DNA of 64,000 nucleotides, taken from NCBI GenBank assembly GCA_014860225.1, contig JACZKE010000017.1:16506-80505 (forward strand), written 5' to 3'. The position numbers were made by a program, and so were the translations under genes. The DNA is from Desulfuromonadales bacterium (GTDB lineage: Bacteria > Desulfobacterota > Desulfuromonadia > Desulfuromonadales > BM103). This document shows positions 43,802 through 52,660 of this stretch, piece after piece. The notes under the pieces are model-generated. The model saw only the letters and a list, made by a program, of their open reading frames with translations, searched no databases and was not told where the DNA came from. Positions within the stretch are counted from its first letter, which is position 1, and every line of letters begins with the position of its first letter.

Positions 43802-44437
43802 TTATTGTATCATAGAGCTTTTCAGACTTTCCGGGGCGCATTCAGGAGCTGTTAGAGCAAGTTTAAGCCGGCTAGATACCCCGAATTTCTTGAACAGATG
43901 GTTGCAATGCGATTTTACTGTCTGTTCGCTGATATAAAGCTTTCTGGCGATCTCCTTGTTGGTGTGACCAGTGCAGATGTAATTGAGAATCTCGGTCTCT
44001 TTTTTGGTCAGGTGGATATCCTGTTTTTTCTCTTCGCGATGACTCAATACTTCGCGCATCGTCTGATGATCGATCCAGAGTTCGCCACCATGAAGTTTTT
44101 GGGCAGCTTTTCGCAATAATCGGCCATCGGCATCTTTCGGCAGGATGCCACCAAGACCATCCGCGATCATGTCCTTGAGGTCTTCGCTGCTGAGGTCACC
44201 GGCGTCATTGACAAGCAGAACTTTCTTCTCATCACCGCTCGGCAATATTTCCAGGACCTTTTTGCAGCAGGCCAGGTCCGATATGATGATATCAGGATTG
44301 TACTGCATCAGATTCCTGATCTCTTCATCAGTACTGGCAACGCCGAGGATCTTAAGATCATCATCATCCTCCAGAAGTCGCTGAAGTCCTTCGGCATAGA
44401 GATGTACTCGGCAACAGACTATAGCTGATAAATTCAT
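43802..44437 (-). CDS. LuxR/NarL-type regulator with degenerate receiver
   Basis: A 211-residue protein. The ATG at 44437 follows GAGGTGAAT. It has a receiver-like domain (1-115) and a C-terminal LuxR helix-turn-helix (about 150-200: LTKKETEILNYICTGHTNKE, then QTVKSHCNHLF). The phospho-acceptor Asp54 and Lys101 are in place, but the acidic pair that binds magnesium is replaced by Cys8-Cys9, and a second Cys pair follows Asp54 (Cys57-Cys58). Ordinary phosphorylation is therefore doubtful, and redox or ligand control is possible. It sits inside the exopolysaccharide locus and probably regulates it. No cognate kinase is adjacent. Confidence 0.88.
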   Translation of the reverse strand: MNLSAIVCCRVHLYAEGLQRLLEDDDDLKILGVASTDEEIRNLMQYNPDIIISDLACCKKVLEILPSGDEKKVLLVNDAGDLSSEDLKDMIADGLGGILPKDADGRLLRKAAQKLHGGELWIDHQTMREVLSHREEKKQDIHLTKKETEILNYICTGHTNKEIARKLYISEQTVKSHCNHLFKKFGVSSRLKLALTAPECAPESLKSSMIQ

Positions 44438-44529
44438 ATTCACCTCACATCTCGGTTTCGTGTGAATCCACATTACCCATTGACTTACAATTAAAACATA
44501 CCAACGATTAAGATTGTTTCAAGTGACAA

Positions 44530-45813
44530 TCACTCAAAAACTATTGTTTCTATGAAACTTTTTTGCCTGATAGCATCTGGATTGACGGTCTGTTGCATTA
44601 CGGAACGCACCGTTTCACATGTCAGAAAAATGCAGTTTGTATCGAGTGTAGGATGAACCAAGAACATCAAGCTCGTTTCGCCGAGTTCACGGGCAACGGG
44701 CAGACGTTGCATTGGGCCCAAACCTCTTTTTACAAATGCTTTCTCCAGGTAAATCTCGCTGCAGCTGCCACTGAAACAAGGAACGCCTGCGGCATTGATT
44801 TCTGCAAGGATAGAGTCGCGGCTACAGCCGGGTTTGAGTACATCGGGACGAATGAAAATGTAATACTTGTAATATGCATGGCCGATATGATCCGGTGGAA
44901 TCGTGACCCTTAAGCCAGGGAGGGTTTCAAGCTGTTGCGTCAGGATAGCGGCATGATGTCGACGGGTTGCAATCCACGAGTTCAATTTGCGGGTTGCAAT
45001 CCGACCAATTGCCGCCTGTATCTCTGTCATCCGGAAATTGGTGCCAAAAGTATCATGCAGCCAGCGAAACCCGCAGGAGTCCCCTTTCAAGTTGACTGCT
45101 TCATAGTTCTTGCCATGGTCTTTGAATGCCCAGGCTCTTCGCCAGACATCATCGTCGTTGGTCGTCAGCATCCCCCCCTCGCCGGCAGTGGTCATGATCT
45201 TATCCTGGCAGAAAGAAAATGCAGCGGCATGTCCGATCGAACCTACCTGTCGACCTTTATAGACAGCTCCGTGAGCCTGTGCGCAATCTTCGATGACCTT
45301 AAGCCCATGCTGTTCTGCGAGATCCATGATCGGGTCCATTTCGCAAGGCCAACCGGCGAGATGGACGGCAATGATAGCTTTTGTGTGGCGAGAAAGGACT
45401 CTGCCAACCGTCTCTGCTGTCAAGTTCTGGCTGTCCCTGTTGACATCTGCGAAAACTGGAATAGCTCCGCATCTGATAACTGCACTGCCCGTCGCCATGA
45501 ACGTGCGACTGGGCACGATAACCTCGTCTCCCTCACCAATCCCCAGTGAGGTCAAGGCTAATTCAATGGCAACGGTACCATTCGCAAGGCAGATGGCATG
45601 GCTTACACCGATATAATCGGCAAATTCCCGTTCAAAGGCTTTACACTCATGTCCGGTCCAATAATTGACTTTCCCGGATTGAAGCACCCTGCAGACAGCA
45701 TCGATCTCCTCATTATCAAATTGCGGCCATGCCGCAAATACAGCATTGACTGGTATGCCCTCGCCTGCAAAGTGTTGTCTGGAGGGGCTGCCAATTTGCG
45801 CCTTGTTATACAT
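44530..45813 (-). CDS. DegT/DnrJ/EryC1-type sugar aminotransferase
   Basis: A 427-residue PLP enzyme. The ATG at 45813 follows GTGAGGGT. Landmarks are WTGHECKAFEREFADYIG, CLANGTVAIELAL, VPSRTFMAT, the Asp of VIEDCAQAHGA, and the Schiff-base Lys in SFCQDKIMTTAGEGG. Enzymes of this group transfer an amino group from glutamate to a 4-keto sugar nucleotide. With the CapD-type dehydratase downstream and the acetyltransferase upstream, it fits PglE-like production of a UDP-4-amino-4,6-dideoxy sugar. The N-terminus carries about 25 residues before the family core (VFAAWPQFDNEEI). Confidence 0.92.
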   Translation of the reverse strand: MYNKAQIGSPSRQHFAGEGIPVNAVFAAWPQFDNEEIDAVCRVLQSGKVNYWTGHECKAFEREFADYIGVSHAICLANGTVAIELALTSLGIGEGDEVIVPSRTFMATGSAVIRCGAIPVFADVNRDSQNLTAETVGRVLSRHTKAIIAVHLAGWPCEMDPIMDLAEQHGLKVIEDCAQAHGAVYKGRQVGSIGHAAAFSFCQDKIMTTAGEGGMLTTNDDDVWRRAWAFKDHGKNYEAVNLKGDSCGFRWLHDTFGTNFRMTEIQAAIGRIATRKLNSWIATRRHHAAILTQQLETLPGLRVTIPPDHIGHAYYKYYIFIRPDVLKPGCSRDSILAEINAAGVPCFSGSCSEIYLEKAFVKRGLGPMQRLPVARELGETSLMFLVHPTLDTNCIFLTCETVRSVMQQTVNPDAIRQKSFIETIVFE

Positions 45814-45881
45814 ACAAACCCTCACTTAAGGAACGTTACCACCCACCATGGAATTGGCCTGTTGCCAACATCGGTCAACAC

Positions 45882-45919
45882 CTAGCAGCCTGTCGGACTA
45901 TCAATGAGCCGGCTGCTAG
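45882..45919. repeat. Stop-codon hairpin repeat
   Basis: CTAGCAGCC (45882-45890) pairs perfectly with GGCTGCTAG (45911-45919). TAG borders the element on both strands, and one of them is the stop of the acetyltransferase gene. The core CAGCCTGTCGGACTAT is shared with the 96-base element at 11226. It separates the acetyltransferase from the aminotransferase gene and may reduce or stop transcription there. Confidence 0.75.
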
Positions 45920-46560
45920 CGACTGATCCCCGGGCTGCCAACCTCATAAATAAAGTATCGTTTGACGACAAAGACAGGCATTTCTTTATAACCAAGCATG
46001 CGGTGTATCCATAATGCCGGGATGTTGGTGACTACATAATCACCATACGCTTTCGTGAAGCCTTTATCCTTGAGAAGTTTCAGGACGCCGGCCATGAAAG
46101 TCGTCGTCAATGCCCCTCCCCGTTCGTTAGGTTTCATATAGAGGTCAAACATATAAACATCATCTGGCCCCATCTGTATGCCAAACCACTTGACCCGTGG
46201 ATGGATGCATTGCATGCGTGAATTGGCCTTGTTGACATACCAGACATCTCCAATGATGTCCTGGCCCTTAACCAAAACAAAAGTCTTGAACCCCTGTTTA
46301 AAGTATTGCCCGGCCCTTTCATATCTACTTTTTAATGAATACCTGTAGTTAAGGTTTTCGAAGTTGTTCTCATCCAATTCGATAATTCTATAGTCCGTTC
46401 CATCGAAAGTTTTGATGCCCCCTTCAAAACTCGACAAATCTTTTTCTACCGGACAAACTCGCTCGCATTTGTAAAATGTCAATTTTACAGCCGATAGAAA
46501 CCCTGATTCTCTATAATGCTCACGGAACTGATAAAATCTGATCAACGGAGTTCTCAACAT
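45916..46560 (-). CDS. GNAT-fold N-acetyltransferase-like protein
   Basis: A 214-residue soluble protein. ATG follows AAGGTGATGTC. The first about 55 residues are basic and aromatic. The rest follows the GNAT pattern, with FVLVKGQDIIGDVWYV as central strands, MFDLYMKPNERGGALTTTFMAGVL as the acetyl-CoA-binding turn and helix, and VTNIPALWIHRMLGYKEM as the closing region. It probably acetylates an amino sugar made by the neighbouring dehydratase and aminotransferase. It is a GNAT and not the left-handed beta-helix acetyltransferase (PglD) usual in that pathway. Its stop is inside a repeat. Confidence 0.78.
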   Translation of the reverse strand: MLRTPLIRFYQFREHYRESGFLSAVKLTFYKCERVCPVEKDLSSFEGGIKTFDGTDYRIIELDENNFENLNYRYSLKSRYERAGQYFKQGFKTFVLVKGQDIIGDVWYVNKANSRMQCIHPRVKWFGIQMGPDDVYMFDLYMKPNERGGALTTTFMAGVLKLLKDKGFTKAYGDYVVTNIPALWIHRMLGYKEMPVFVVKRYFIYEVGSPGISR

Positions 46561-46836
46561 GACATCACCTTAGATTTACATGTCTTATGTGTTATAAGGA
46601 TAAAACCCATTGGCCGTATTTTTATATTACTGCTCCAAAATCAGTACTCAATAACCGTTTAGTACATATTTGTTAGTCATTTGGATTGGATCCATTTACA
46701 TCAATCTTATTAAACGAAATTAGACTAAAGTATGGATGGACCTAATATATTTACGCCCCGTCAATCTAAATGAAAAACATGGTATTTTTTTTGTGACTGC
46801 CAAAACAGTCCGAGAGAACTGATGATCAAGAAAGAT

Positions 46837-47478
46837 CTAAAACGTCAAGGAATCCCGACGTTCCTCATCCAGGTCCCTTTCCGATACGTAAGAGTCAACC
46901 GAAACCCCTTCCCTTCTCACGACTGTTGATATCGTTTTAAGCAAGATTTTGATATCATGCAACAACGACCAGTTCTCAATGTACCAGACATCCATCTCTA
47001 ATCTTTGATCCCACGAGATGAAGTTCCTGCCGTGCACCTGAGCCCAACCGGTAATTCCTGGCCTGACCGAATTACGCAGGCTCTCTCTCGACGAATAATA
47101 AGGAAGGTACTGCATGAGCAATGGGCGAGGCCCGACCAGGCTCATCTCTCCCTTTAAGACATTGAACAGCTCAGGCAGTTCATCAATGCTTGTGCCACGC
47201 AAGAATGACCCGAGACGCGTCAGGCGTTGCTGGTCAGACAGCAACTCTCCGTCTTCATTTCTTTCATCAGTCATGGTCCGGAACTTGTAAAGCGTAAACG
47301 GCTTGCCGTTAAGCCCGGGGCGCTGCTGAACAAACAAAACCGGACGACCAAGGCGAACGGCAACAAACAACGCCACCAGCGTCAGGAGTGGCGAAAATAA
47401 AACAATGGCTATCGAACCCAAGAAAAGGTCCAGACAACGTTTGGCGACAGAATTTATGGGAGATATACGTTCAACCAT
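46837..47478 (-). CDS. Initiating phosphoglycosyltransferase (PglC-like)
   Basis: A 213-residue monotopic phosphoglycosyltransferase. One N-terminal re-entrant hydrophobic segment (about 14-38: [20 protein letters not shown]) precedes the catalytic core: [21 protein letters not shown], the Asp-Glu pair of SIDELPEL (catalytic nucleophile and base), SLVGPRPL, and [14 protein letters not shown]. The family transfers a sugar-1-phosphate from UDP-sugar to undecaprenyl phosphate at the cytoplasmic face. The small PglC length, without the extra membrane helices of WcaJ/WbaP, fits a diacetylbacillosamine-type sugar. It lies between the ATP-grasp and acetyltransferase genes. Confidence 0.93.
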   Translation of the reverse strand: MVERISPINSVAKRCLDLFLGSIAIVLFSPLLTLVALFVAVRLGRPVLFVQQRPGLNGKPFTLYKFRTMTDERNEDGELLSDQQRLTRLGSFLRGTSIDELPELFNVLKGEMSLVGPRPLLMQYLPYYSSRESLRNSVRPGITGWAQVHGRNFISWDQRLEMDVWYIENWSLLHDIKILLKTISTVVRREGVSVDSYVSERDLDEERRDSLTF

Positions 47479-47591
47479 ATGATCAACTCTACAATGGTAA
47501 ATCCATACGATTAAGTGTTTTATTTGAAATAACCTCTGCGAAGACTTTCCCTGACAATAACGTCAACATGCCAGTACTAAAGAACCGATCA

Positions 47592-48680
47592 TCATAAGCT
47601 GGCGGACACATCCGCCGTTCCCACTGGAATCTGGATGTCATGAATACAATGACGATCATGAACGGGAATTTCTCTGACTTTAACGAGCTTGTCACATTTC
47701 GCAAACATTACATTCGGGTTCACTCTCAGCCAGTCCGCTTCTGGGATCTTGCCGCTGGCCCAGGCGATCAAGGCTGCCGGAAGATTCGCGCCAGCCTCAT
47801 GTGAGAAGGGGTAACCTCCGCCGAATCTTGGGTTCAGTTCTAAAACACAGACCTCATTCTCACTCATGAACACATCGCAATCGAGATTACCAATGTGCCT
47901 GAGTGCCGTACCTATCGTTTTGCCGAGTTCCATAAGTTGAGCGCTTGTTTCAGTCTGCGCTTTATCAGTTTCACCGGCCCGCATGCCGAGTTTGCGTTTT
48001 GCGAACGTGGTCACGTAATTCCCATCAAGATTGTTGATAATATCCAGACCGAATTCTTGTCCCTGCATTTTCTCCTGGATCAGCAGGCCATTGCCAGGAT
48101 CACTTGCGCTGATTTGGGCAAGAGAAGATCGCTTTAAGCGCAAACTGCATAGCTGAACAGCAAGATCGAGTTCGTTGCGTGTTTCCGGAAATTCGATCAT
48201 CTGTGAAGCAGTACCCCAGCGCGGCTTCACGACAACCGGCAAATGCATGTCTCCATGATCAAGGGCTGCATATGCATCATTCAGATCAAGAAAAGTCCTT
48301 GGCGTCTTGATTCCGAGCATTTTAAGGAATTTATCCGTCGCCCACTTGTCAAAACAGGTATCGATCACCTGAGCATGAGAGATGACCGGCACAGTTCCAA
48401 TCTGTAGGAAACGATCCCGTTCCCTTGCCAGTACCGGAAGTTCCAGATCGTTCAGGGATATGAGGAGTTTGATCTGCGCTGCCAGGCAGATACTCAAGAT
48501 GGATTCGATGTAGTCCGGGTCCGAAACGGACGGAACAACCCGTGACACATCTGCATCGTGCAGTGCCGGAGCCGAGGCTGATTCATCGACAGCATAGACC
48601 AAACCCTTGCCATTTAGAGCTTCCTGAAAGTATCTGACGAGGTAATTCCTGCGCCCGGCGCAGGTCAGTAGTATGTTCAT
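47592..48680 (-). CDS. ATP-grasp ligase (carbamoyl-phosphate-synthase-like)
   Basis: A 362-residue ATP-grasp enzyme starting MNILLTCAGRRNYLVRYF, typical of the carbamoyl-phosphate-synthase-like proteins of polysaccharide clusters. The late block LELNPRFGGGYPFSHEAGA supplies the metal-binding Glu and Asn. Enzymes of this group form an amide from a carboxylate (activated as acyl-phosphate) and an amine. Its ATG overlaps the stop of the PLP decarboxylase gene by four bases, so the two act as a pair. A likely scheme is that the decarboxylase makes an amine, or modifies an amino acid, that this enzyme attaches to a sugar or precursor (inference). Confidence 0.85.
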   Translation of the reverse strand: MNILLTCAGRRNYLVRYFQEALNGKGLVYAVDESASAPALHDADVSRVVPSVSDPDYIESILSICLAAQIKLLISLNDLELPVLARERDRFLQIGTVPVISHAQVIDTCFDKWATDKFLKMLGIKTPRTFLDLNDAYAALDHGDMHLPVVVKPRWGTASQMIEFPETRNELDLAVQLCSLRLKRSSLAQISASDPGNGLLIQEKMQGQEFGLDIINNLDGNYVTTFAKRKLGMRAGETDKAQTETSAQLMELGKTIGTALRHIGNLDCDVFMSENEVCVLELNPRFGGGYPFSHEAGANLPAALIAWASGKIPEADWLRVNPNVMFAKCDKLVKVREIPVHDRHCIHDIQIPVGTADVSASL

Positions 48681-49960
48681 GATAAAGTCATCACCCTCTT
48701 TTCTGATGCAGGTTGTTCAAACGAGTAGCCACGAAAGAAATCTTCAAAGGACTGCCTTCTCCTGACTGCCGAATAACCATTGACATCTTTCAGGAGGATT
48801 GGCGGGGCACTATTGATAAACGGAGGGCTCAGGACAATCGTGTAGGCACCAACATTATCAATCTTCAGATAGTCACCGGCATTGACTTCGTTGGTCTTGA
48901 TATCGTTAAGCAGAATGTCCTTTTCCATGCACGTATACCCACCGACCTTGTAGACAGCTGTATTCAAATGCTCCATGCTTCTGTAAAAAGTGAAAGGCAT
49001 GTTGTGCTTGTGCATGCTCGGCTTGGTGTTGAAAATGCTGCCATCCACAATCAAGTAATTGGTTCCAGCGAGCTTCTTGACGTCCATGACCCTGGTAATA
49101 AAGCTCATGCAATCCGCCGTAACGGCGATCCCGGGCTCGATGATCAGCAGTGGCTGCTTCTCCCGTATCCAGCGATGAGCATTCAGTGCGTCACATATCG
49201 TTTCTGCATAATCATCAAAACCAGGGGTGTCTGGTAAACTCATCTCCGGTGGGACCCTGCCAAAGAAACCGCCTCCGACATCGATATATTCGAGAGATTC
49301 CCTCAGGAATTCGGTTGCCAGGTCTGCAAGAGTCTCCGTGATTCTTTTATAGACCCACAGTGCCCTGGTACTTGATGAGCAATGGCCATGCAGCCCCACG
49401 ATCCTTACCTTCGGGATTTTTCCCAAATTGCGAATTGCTGCACAAATCCCTTCCGGGCCGACCTCAAAACCGAACCGCCCGGATCGCAATCCGGCTTGGA
49501 CGTGCGATTTGCCACATGAATCAGACAGATCGATATTTACCCGTAACCCGACCTTGATTTCTCTGTCGGGGTTTTCCTGCCCATATCTGGCAACATGGTC
49601 AATCTCATACCATGAATCAAGATTGACAAGACTCCGGTTGTGCAGTGCCGTTTCAATGTCATCGTAATTTTTCAATGGCCCATTAAAAATGATCTTGTGC
49701 GGATCGTGTTGGATCTTCATGGCCAAATCATATTCGAGTCGTGAGACGACTTCCGCATAGCCGTTGTTTTGTCTCACGAGATTACACAAATAAGGCAGAT
49801 AATTGGTCTTATATGAATAGCCTATGGCGAGGTGTTTGTATCGTTGAACAAACGCAGCCCTGATCTCTTCGAAATTGTTCAGGAACTTGTCCGGATGGAA
49901 AAGGTAAAATGGAGTACCGAACTGGTCAGACACGGCTCTGATATTATCGAAGCTTTCCAT
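48677..49960 (-). CDS. Fold-III PLP decarboxylase (diaminopimelate-decarboxylase-like)
   Basis: A 427-residue PLP enzyme of the alanine-racemase/DAP-decarboxylase fold. The Schiff-base Lys is in IGYSYKTNYLPYL (about 51). Other landmarks are HGHCSSS (phosphate), YIDVGGGFFG, IIEPGIAV and GGYTCMEKDIL, where the Cys and acidic residue occupy the position of the family's CES motif. It is probably a decarboxylase of an acidic or basic amino acid. Its coupling to the ATP-grasp gene shows it serves the polysaccharide pathway instead of lysine synthesis. ATG follows AAGGTGG. Confidence 0.85.
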   Translation of the reverse strand: MESFDNIRAVSDQFGTPFYLFHPDKFLNNFEEIRAAFVQRYKHLAIGYSYKTNYLPYLCNLVRQNNGYAEVVSRLEYDLAMKIQHDPHKIIFNGPLKNYDDIETALHNRSLVNLDSWYEIDHVARYGQENPDREIKVGLRVNIDLSDSCGKSHVQAGLRSGRFGFEVGPEGICAAIRNLGKIPKVRIVGLHGHCSSSTRALWVYKRITETLADLATEFLRESLEYIDVGGGFFGRVPPEMSLPDTPGFDDYAETICDALNAHRWIREKQPLLIIEPGIAVTADCMSFITRVMDVKKLAGTNYLIVDGSIFNTKPSMHKHNMPFTFYRSMEHLNTAVYKVGGYTCMEKDILLNDIKTNEVNAGDYLKIDNVGAYTIVLSPPFINSAPPILLKDVNGYSAVRRRQSFEDFFRGYSFEQPASEKRVMTLS

Positions 49961-50019
49961 ATAGCCACCTTATTATCCCGCAAATTTTCAGGTTTTGAAC
50001 AGATTTGAGGATGGCAAGA

Positions 50020-51150
50020 TCATGCGACTGCTTCATTAATTAACTCCAGGTTCTTCATGATGATGTGATTGACAGTCCGCACATCAAAGCGGTCCGCTGC
50101 CAAGAGACGACTTTGTTCGCCCATAGCTTCCGAGAGGCTGGGATCGAGAATGAATCGCTCCATGGCATTGGCAAGTGCGTCAGTATCCATGATCGGGACG
50201 AGAAACCCGTTCAGCCCTTCAACAACCGTTTCCCGGCAACCGGGAGCATCTGTCGTGATTATCGGCCGCCCCATGGCCATCGCCTCAAGGGTCGCATGCG
50301 AAACTCCCTCGCGGTAAGATGGAAGTACAAAGACTGAAGAATCAGCGATCGCTGGCCGCACATCCTCCAAACGACCGAGAAACTCGATAAATCCTGCCCT
50401 ACTCCATTCATCAATATCTTCAGACCGAATTGCAGAAGGGTTGCTGTCAACCATTCCTACCAGACAGAATCTGGCTTTAGGGTATTTTTTGTGCAGTTGA
50501 CGAGCCGCCTCGACGTATTCGCAGACTCCTTTTTCCCTGATCAGACGCGCAATCAGCAGGAAAGATGCGGTTTGCGGCAAAGGGCAAACGCTGAAGTAAT
50601 TCAGATCTATTCCTGAACCGCCAATGAGTGTCGGGTGATTACGTTCCGTGACGATACCAAGAGCACAGAACAGAGCGAGATCATCAGGATTCTGAAAGAA
50701 AACGACCTTGTTGCTTCTCAGTCCAACACGATAAAGCAAAGTTGCAACTTGACCCACGAGACGCTGTTTCAACGAGGACTTAGAGAAGGCATATCCCAAA
50801 CCGGTGATCATTGAACTGATGTTCGTGACTTTGGCTATAGTTGCAGCCATCGAGCCATAAATTGTCGGTTTGATGGTATAATTCAGAACAACGTCGGGAC
50901 GGATTTTCCGGAAGAGCCTGACGAAGACCCATATACTCCGCAAATCCTGCAGTGGATTGATTCCGGTACGATGAAGTGGGAAATCCTGGTAATCAACCCC
51001 TATGTTTTTAAGACGGGTGATGATCTGTGCCTTGGCATTCGGAGCACACGCTATGACCTCGTGACCATGTGCGACCATATCCTGGAGAAGTTGCCCGCGG
51101 AAACCTAACAAAGATTCTGCAACGCCACCGATCAACATCACTTTTGCCAT
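50020..51150 (-). CDS. GT4 glycosyltransferase (CapM/PglA-like)
   Basis: A 376-residue GT-B glycosyltransferase. The ATG at 51150 follows GAGGGATCTC. The opening KVMLIGGVAESLLGFRGQLL, the acceptor-side YTIKPTIYGSM and ITGLGYAF, and the donor motif EGVSHATLE are those of the GT4 group that often adds the second sugar after a PglC-type start. It acts at the cytoplasmic face of the membrane on undecaprenyl-linked sugar. The donor cannot be named. It is followed downstream by the decarboxylase gene after 59 bases. Confidence 0.9.
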   Translation of the reverse strand: MAKVMLIGGVAESLLGFRGQLLQDMVAHGHEVIACAPNAKAQIITRLKNIGVDYQDFPLHRTGINPLQDLRSIWVFVRLFRKIRPDVVLNYTIKPTIYGSMAATIAKVTNISSMITGLGYAFSKSSLKQRLVGQVATLLYRVGLRSNKVVFFQNPDDLALFCALGIVTERNHPTLIGGSGIDLNYFSVCPLPQTASFLLIARLIREKGVCEYVEAARQLHKKYPKARFCLVGMVDSNPSAIRSEDIDEWSRAGFIEFLGRLEDVRPAIADSSVFVLPSYREGVSHATLEAMAMGRPIITTDAPGCRETVVEGLNGFLVPIMDTDALANAMERFILDPSLSEAMGEQSRLLAADRFDVRTVNHIIMKNLELINEAVA

Positions 51151-51476
51151 GAGATCCCTCATATAACATCAAGACTATTTAATTGTGTCTGTATGCCTTT
51201 AAATCTTATAGGCAATTTGGAGCCTATCGATCAGCTAGAAGGGTGATTCTTTGCTAATTATGGTATTAAATGTAAGAATACTTTAGTTGTAAATACCTCT
51301 GATCAGGGAGCCATTCAAGATGTTACCAGGAGTCTGCCGGACTATACGGGCCGAAGCGAAATTTGGATCTCAGGGAATTCAGTTTTGGCGGGGATAAGGC
51401 TGAAAATAAACGTGATGGTATGGCTGAGCTTAAGGTGGTCTATGGATGCATTCTGGATTGGCAGAAATGGCCTTGA
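51151..51476. other. Intergenic region with a repeat of the stop-codon family
   Basis: 326 bases between two - strand glycosyltransferase genes. GGAGTCTGCCGGACTATACGG (from 51330) matches the core of the other repeats (CTGTCGGACTAT), and the following CGAAATTTGGATC and GGCGGGGATAAGG stretches look like the body of a longer element. No gene is visible. Confidence 0.5.
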
Positions 51477-52613
51477 TCAATGAACTGTCTGAAGATAGAG
51501 TTTTTGGTATAGATCGACGATCTTAGCTAATGAAAAATTATTTTCAATGCGTGTTCGAGCCTCGCAACCAAGTGCTCTTCTGCCCACCTCACCCATATTT
51601 ACGAGGTCCAGCAATGCCTTTGCGAGGGCTTCAGGCATTCCGGGAGGAACGACCAGTCCTGTCGATCCAACTATCAATGCCGAATCTCCTACGTCGGTTA
51701 CAACACAAGGGACTCCACAGGCCATCGCTTCACCAATCGTGTTAGAAAAACCTTCGCCACAGGAAGAAGCGCTCGTTGCAATATCCAATGAAGCTGTCAA
51801 CGCAGGAATGTCATCTCTGACTCCGACAAGATGAAAACTCTTCCGCAACCCAGTCCCTTCAATCATTTCAGTTAGTTGTTTGTTTTGCCAGACCATATCT
51901 TTACCACAGAGCAAAAATTCAGCATCTTTTATACGTAATGCTAATTTCGCAGCAGCCTGAATGAAATTGTGGTGATCCTTTTGAGGGTGGAATCTACCGA
52001 TTAAACCAATAAGGATTTGGCTGTCACTGATTCCGAACTCTTTTCTCAACTTCTGACGAGCATCACTGTTGGGGCGGAAATGGTTTAAATCGAAACCATT
52101 TGGGATTACAACAATTTTCGAATGGTCGTAACCAAGTTCTGCATGTATTGATTTCGCTGTCTCAGAACAGCACACGATACGATCTGGCAAATAATATGAT
52201 AGACGCGCACAAGTTTTTGCGGTCAGAATTGTTGATTTCTTGTCGACTTTCTCATCCAGGTCGCTATGCCTGATATTCCAGATGATTGGCTGGTTACCAG
52301 CCAGTTTGGCACATATTCCTCCGAGCAAATCGGCATGATACATCCAGGTCTGCACAATGTGCGGCTTGCACGAATATAAAATTTTCAATAGCTGCCCAAG
52401 GCCCTTGGCAAGGGATAAGCCTTTTCCAACCGCCAGATTAGTAACGGGAATATCGATATCATAAAATTTCTTCATCATCACCGGGTGGGCAACCAGAGAA
52501 ATCACCTTCGGTGCAAAAAGGTTGCGGTCAAGCCTTGACAAAAGTTTGAGCAACATCATCTCTGCCCCACCGACATTAAGTCCTGTTATGATAAATACAA
52601 TGTCAGTTTTCAT
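51477..52613 (-). CDS. GT4 glycosyltransferase
   Basis: A 378-residue GT-B glycosyltransferase with an early VGGAEMMLLKLLSR acceptor loop and the nucleotide-binding segment around IGRFHPQKDHHNFIQAA. The donor-phosphate motif GEGFSNTIGEAMA has both Glu residues of the GT4 E-x7-E pattern. It adds one sugar to the lipid-linked repeat unit. The ribosome-binding site (AGGAT 12 bases upstream) is weak, as for several genes in this locus. The downstream neighbour after a 326-base gap is the CapM-like transferase. Confidence 0.9.
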   Translation of the reverse strand: MKTDIVFIITGLNVGGAEMMLLKLLSRLDRNLFAPKVISLVAHPVMMKKFYDIDIPVTNLAVGKGLSLAKGLGQLLKILYSCKPHIVQTWMYHADLLGGICAKLAGNQPIIWNIRHSDLDEKVDKKSTILTAKTCARLSYYLPDRIVCCSETAKSIHAELGYDHSKIVVIPNGFDLNHFRPNSDARQKLRKEFGISDSQILIGLIGRFHPQKDHHNFIQAAAKLALRIKDAEFLLCGKDMVWQNKQLTEMIEGTGLRKSFHLVGVRDDIPALTASLDIATSASSCGEGFSNTIGEAMACGVPCVVTDVGDSALIVGSTGLVVPPGMPEALAKALLDLVNMGEVGRRALGCEARTRIENNFSLAKIVDLYQKLYLQTVH

Positions 52614-52660
52614 GGTTAATCCAAGATCCTGATTCTGAAAATATCACACTAGTAAGCACT

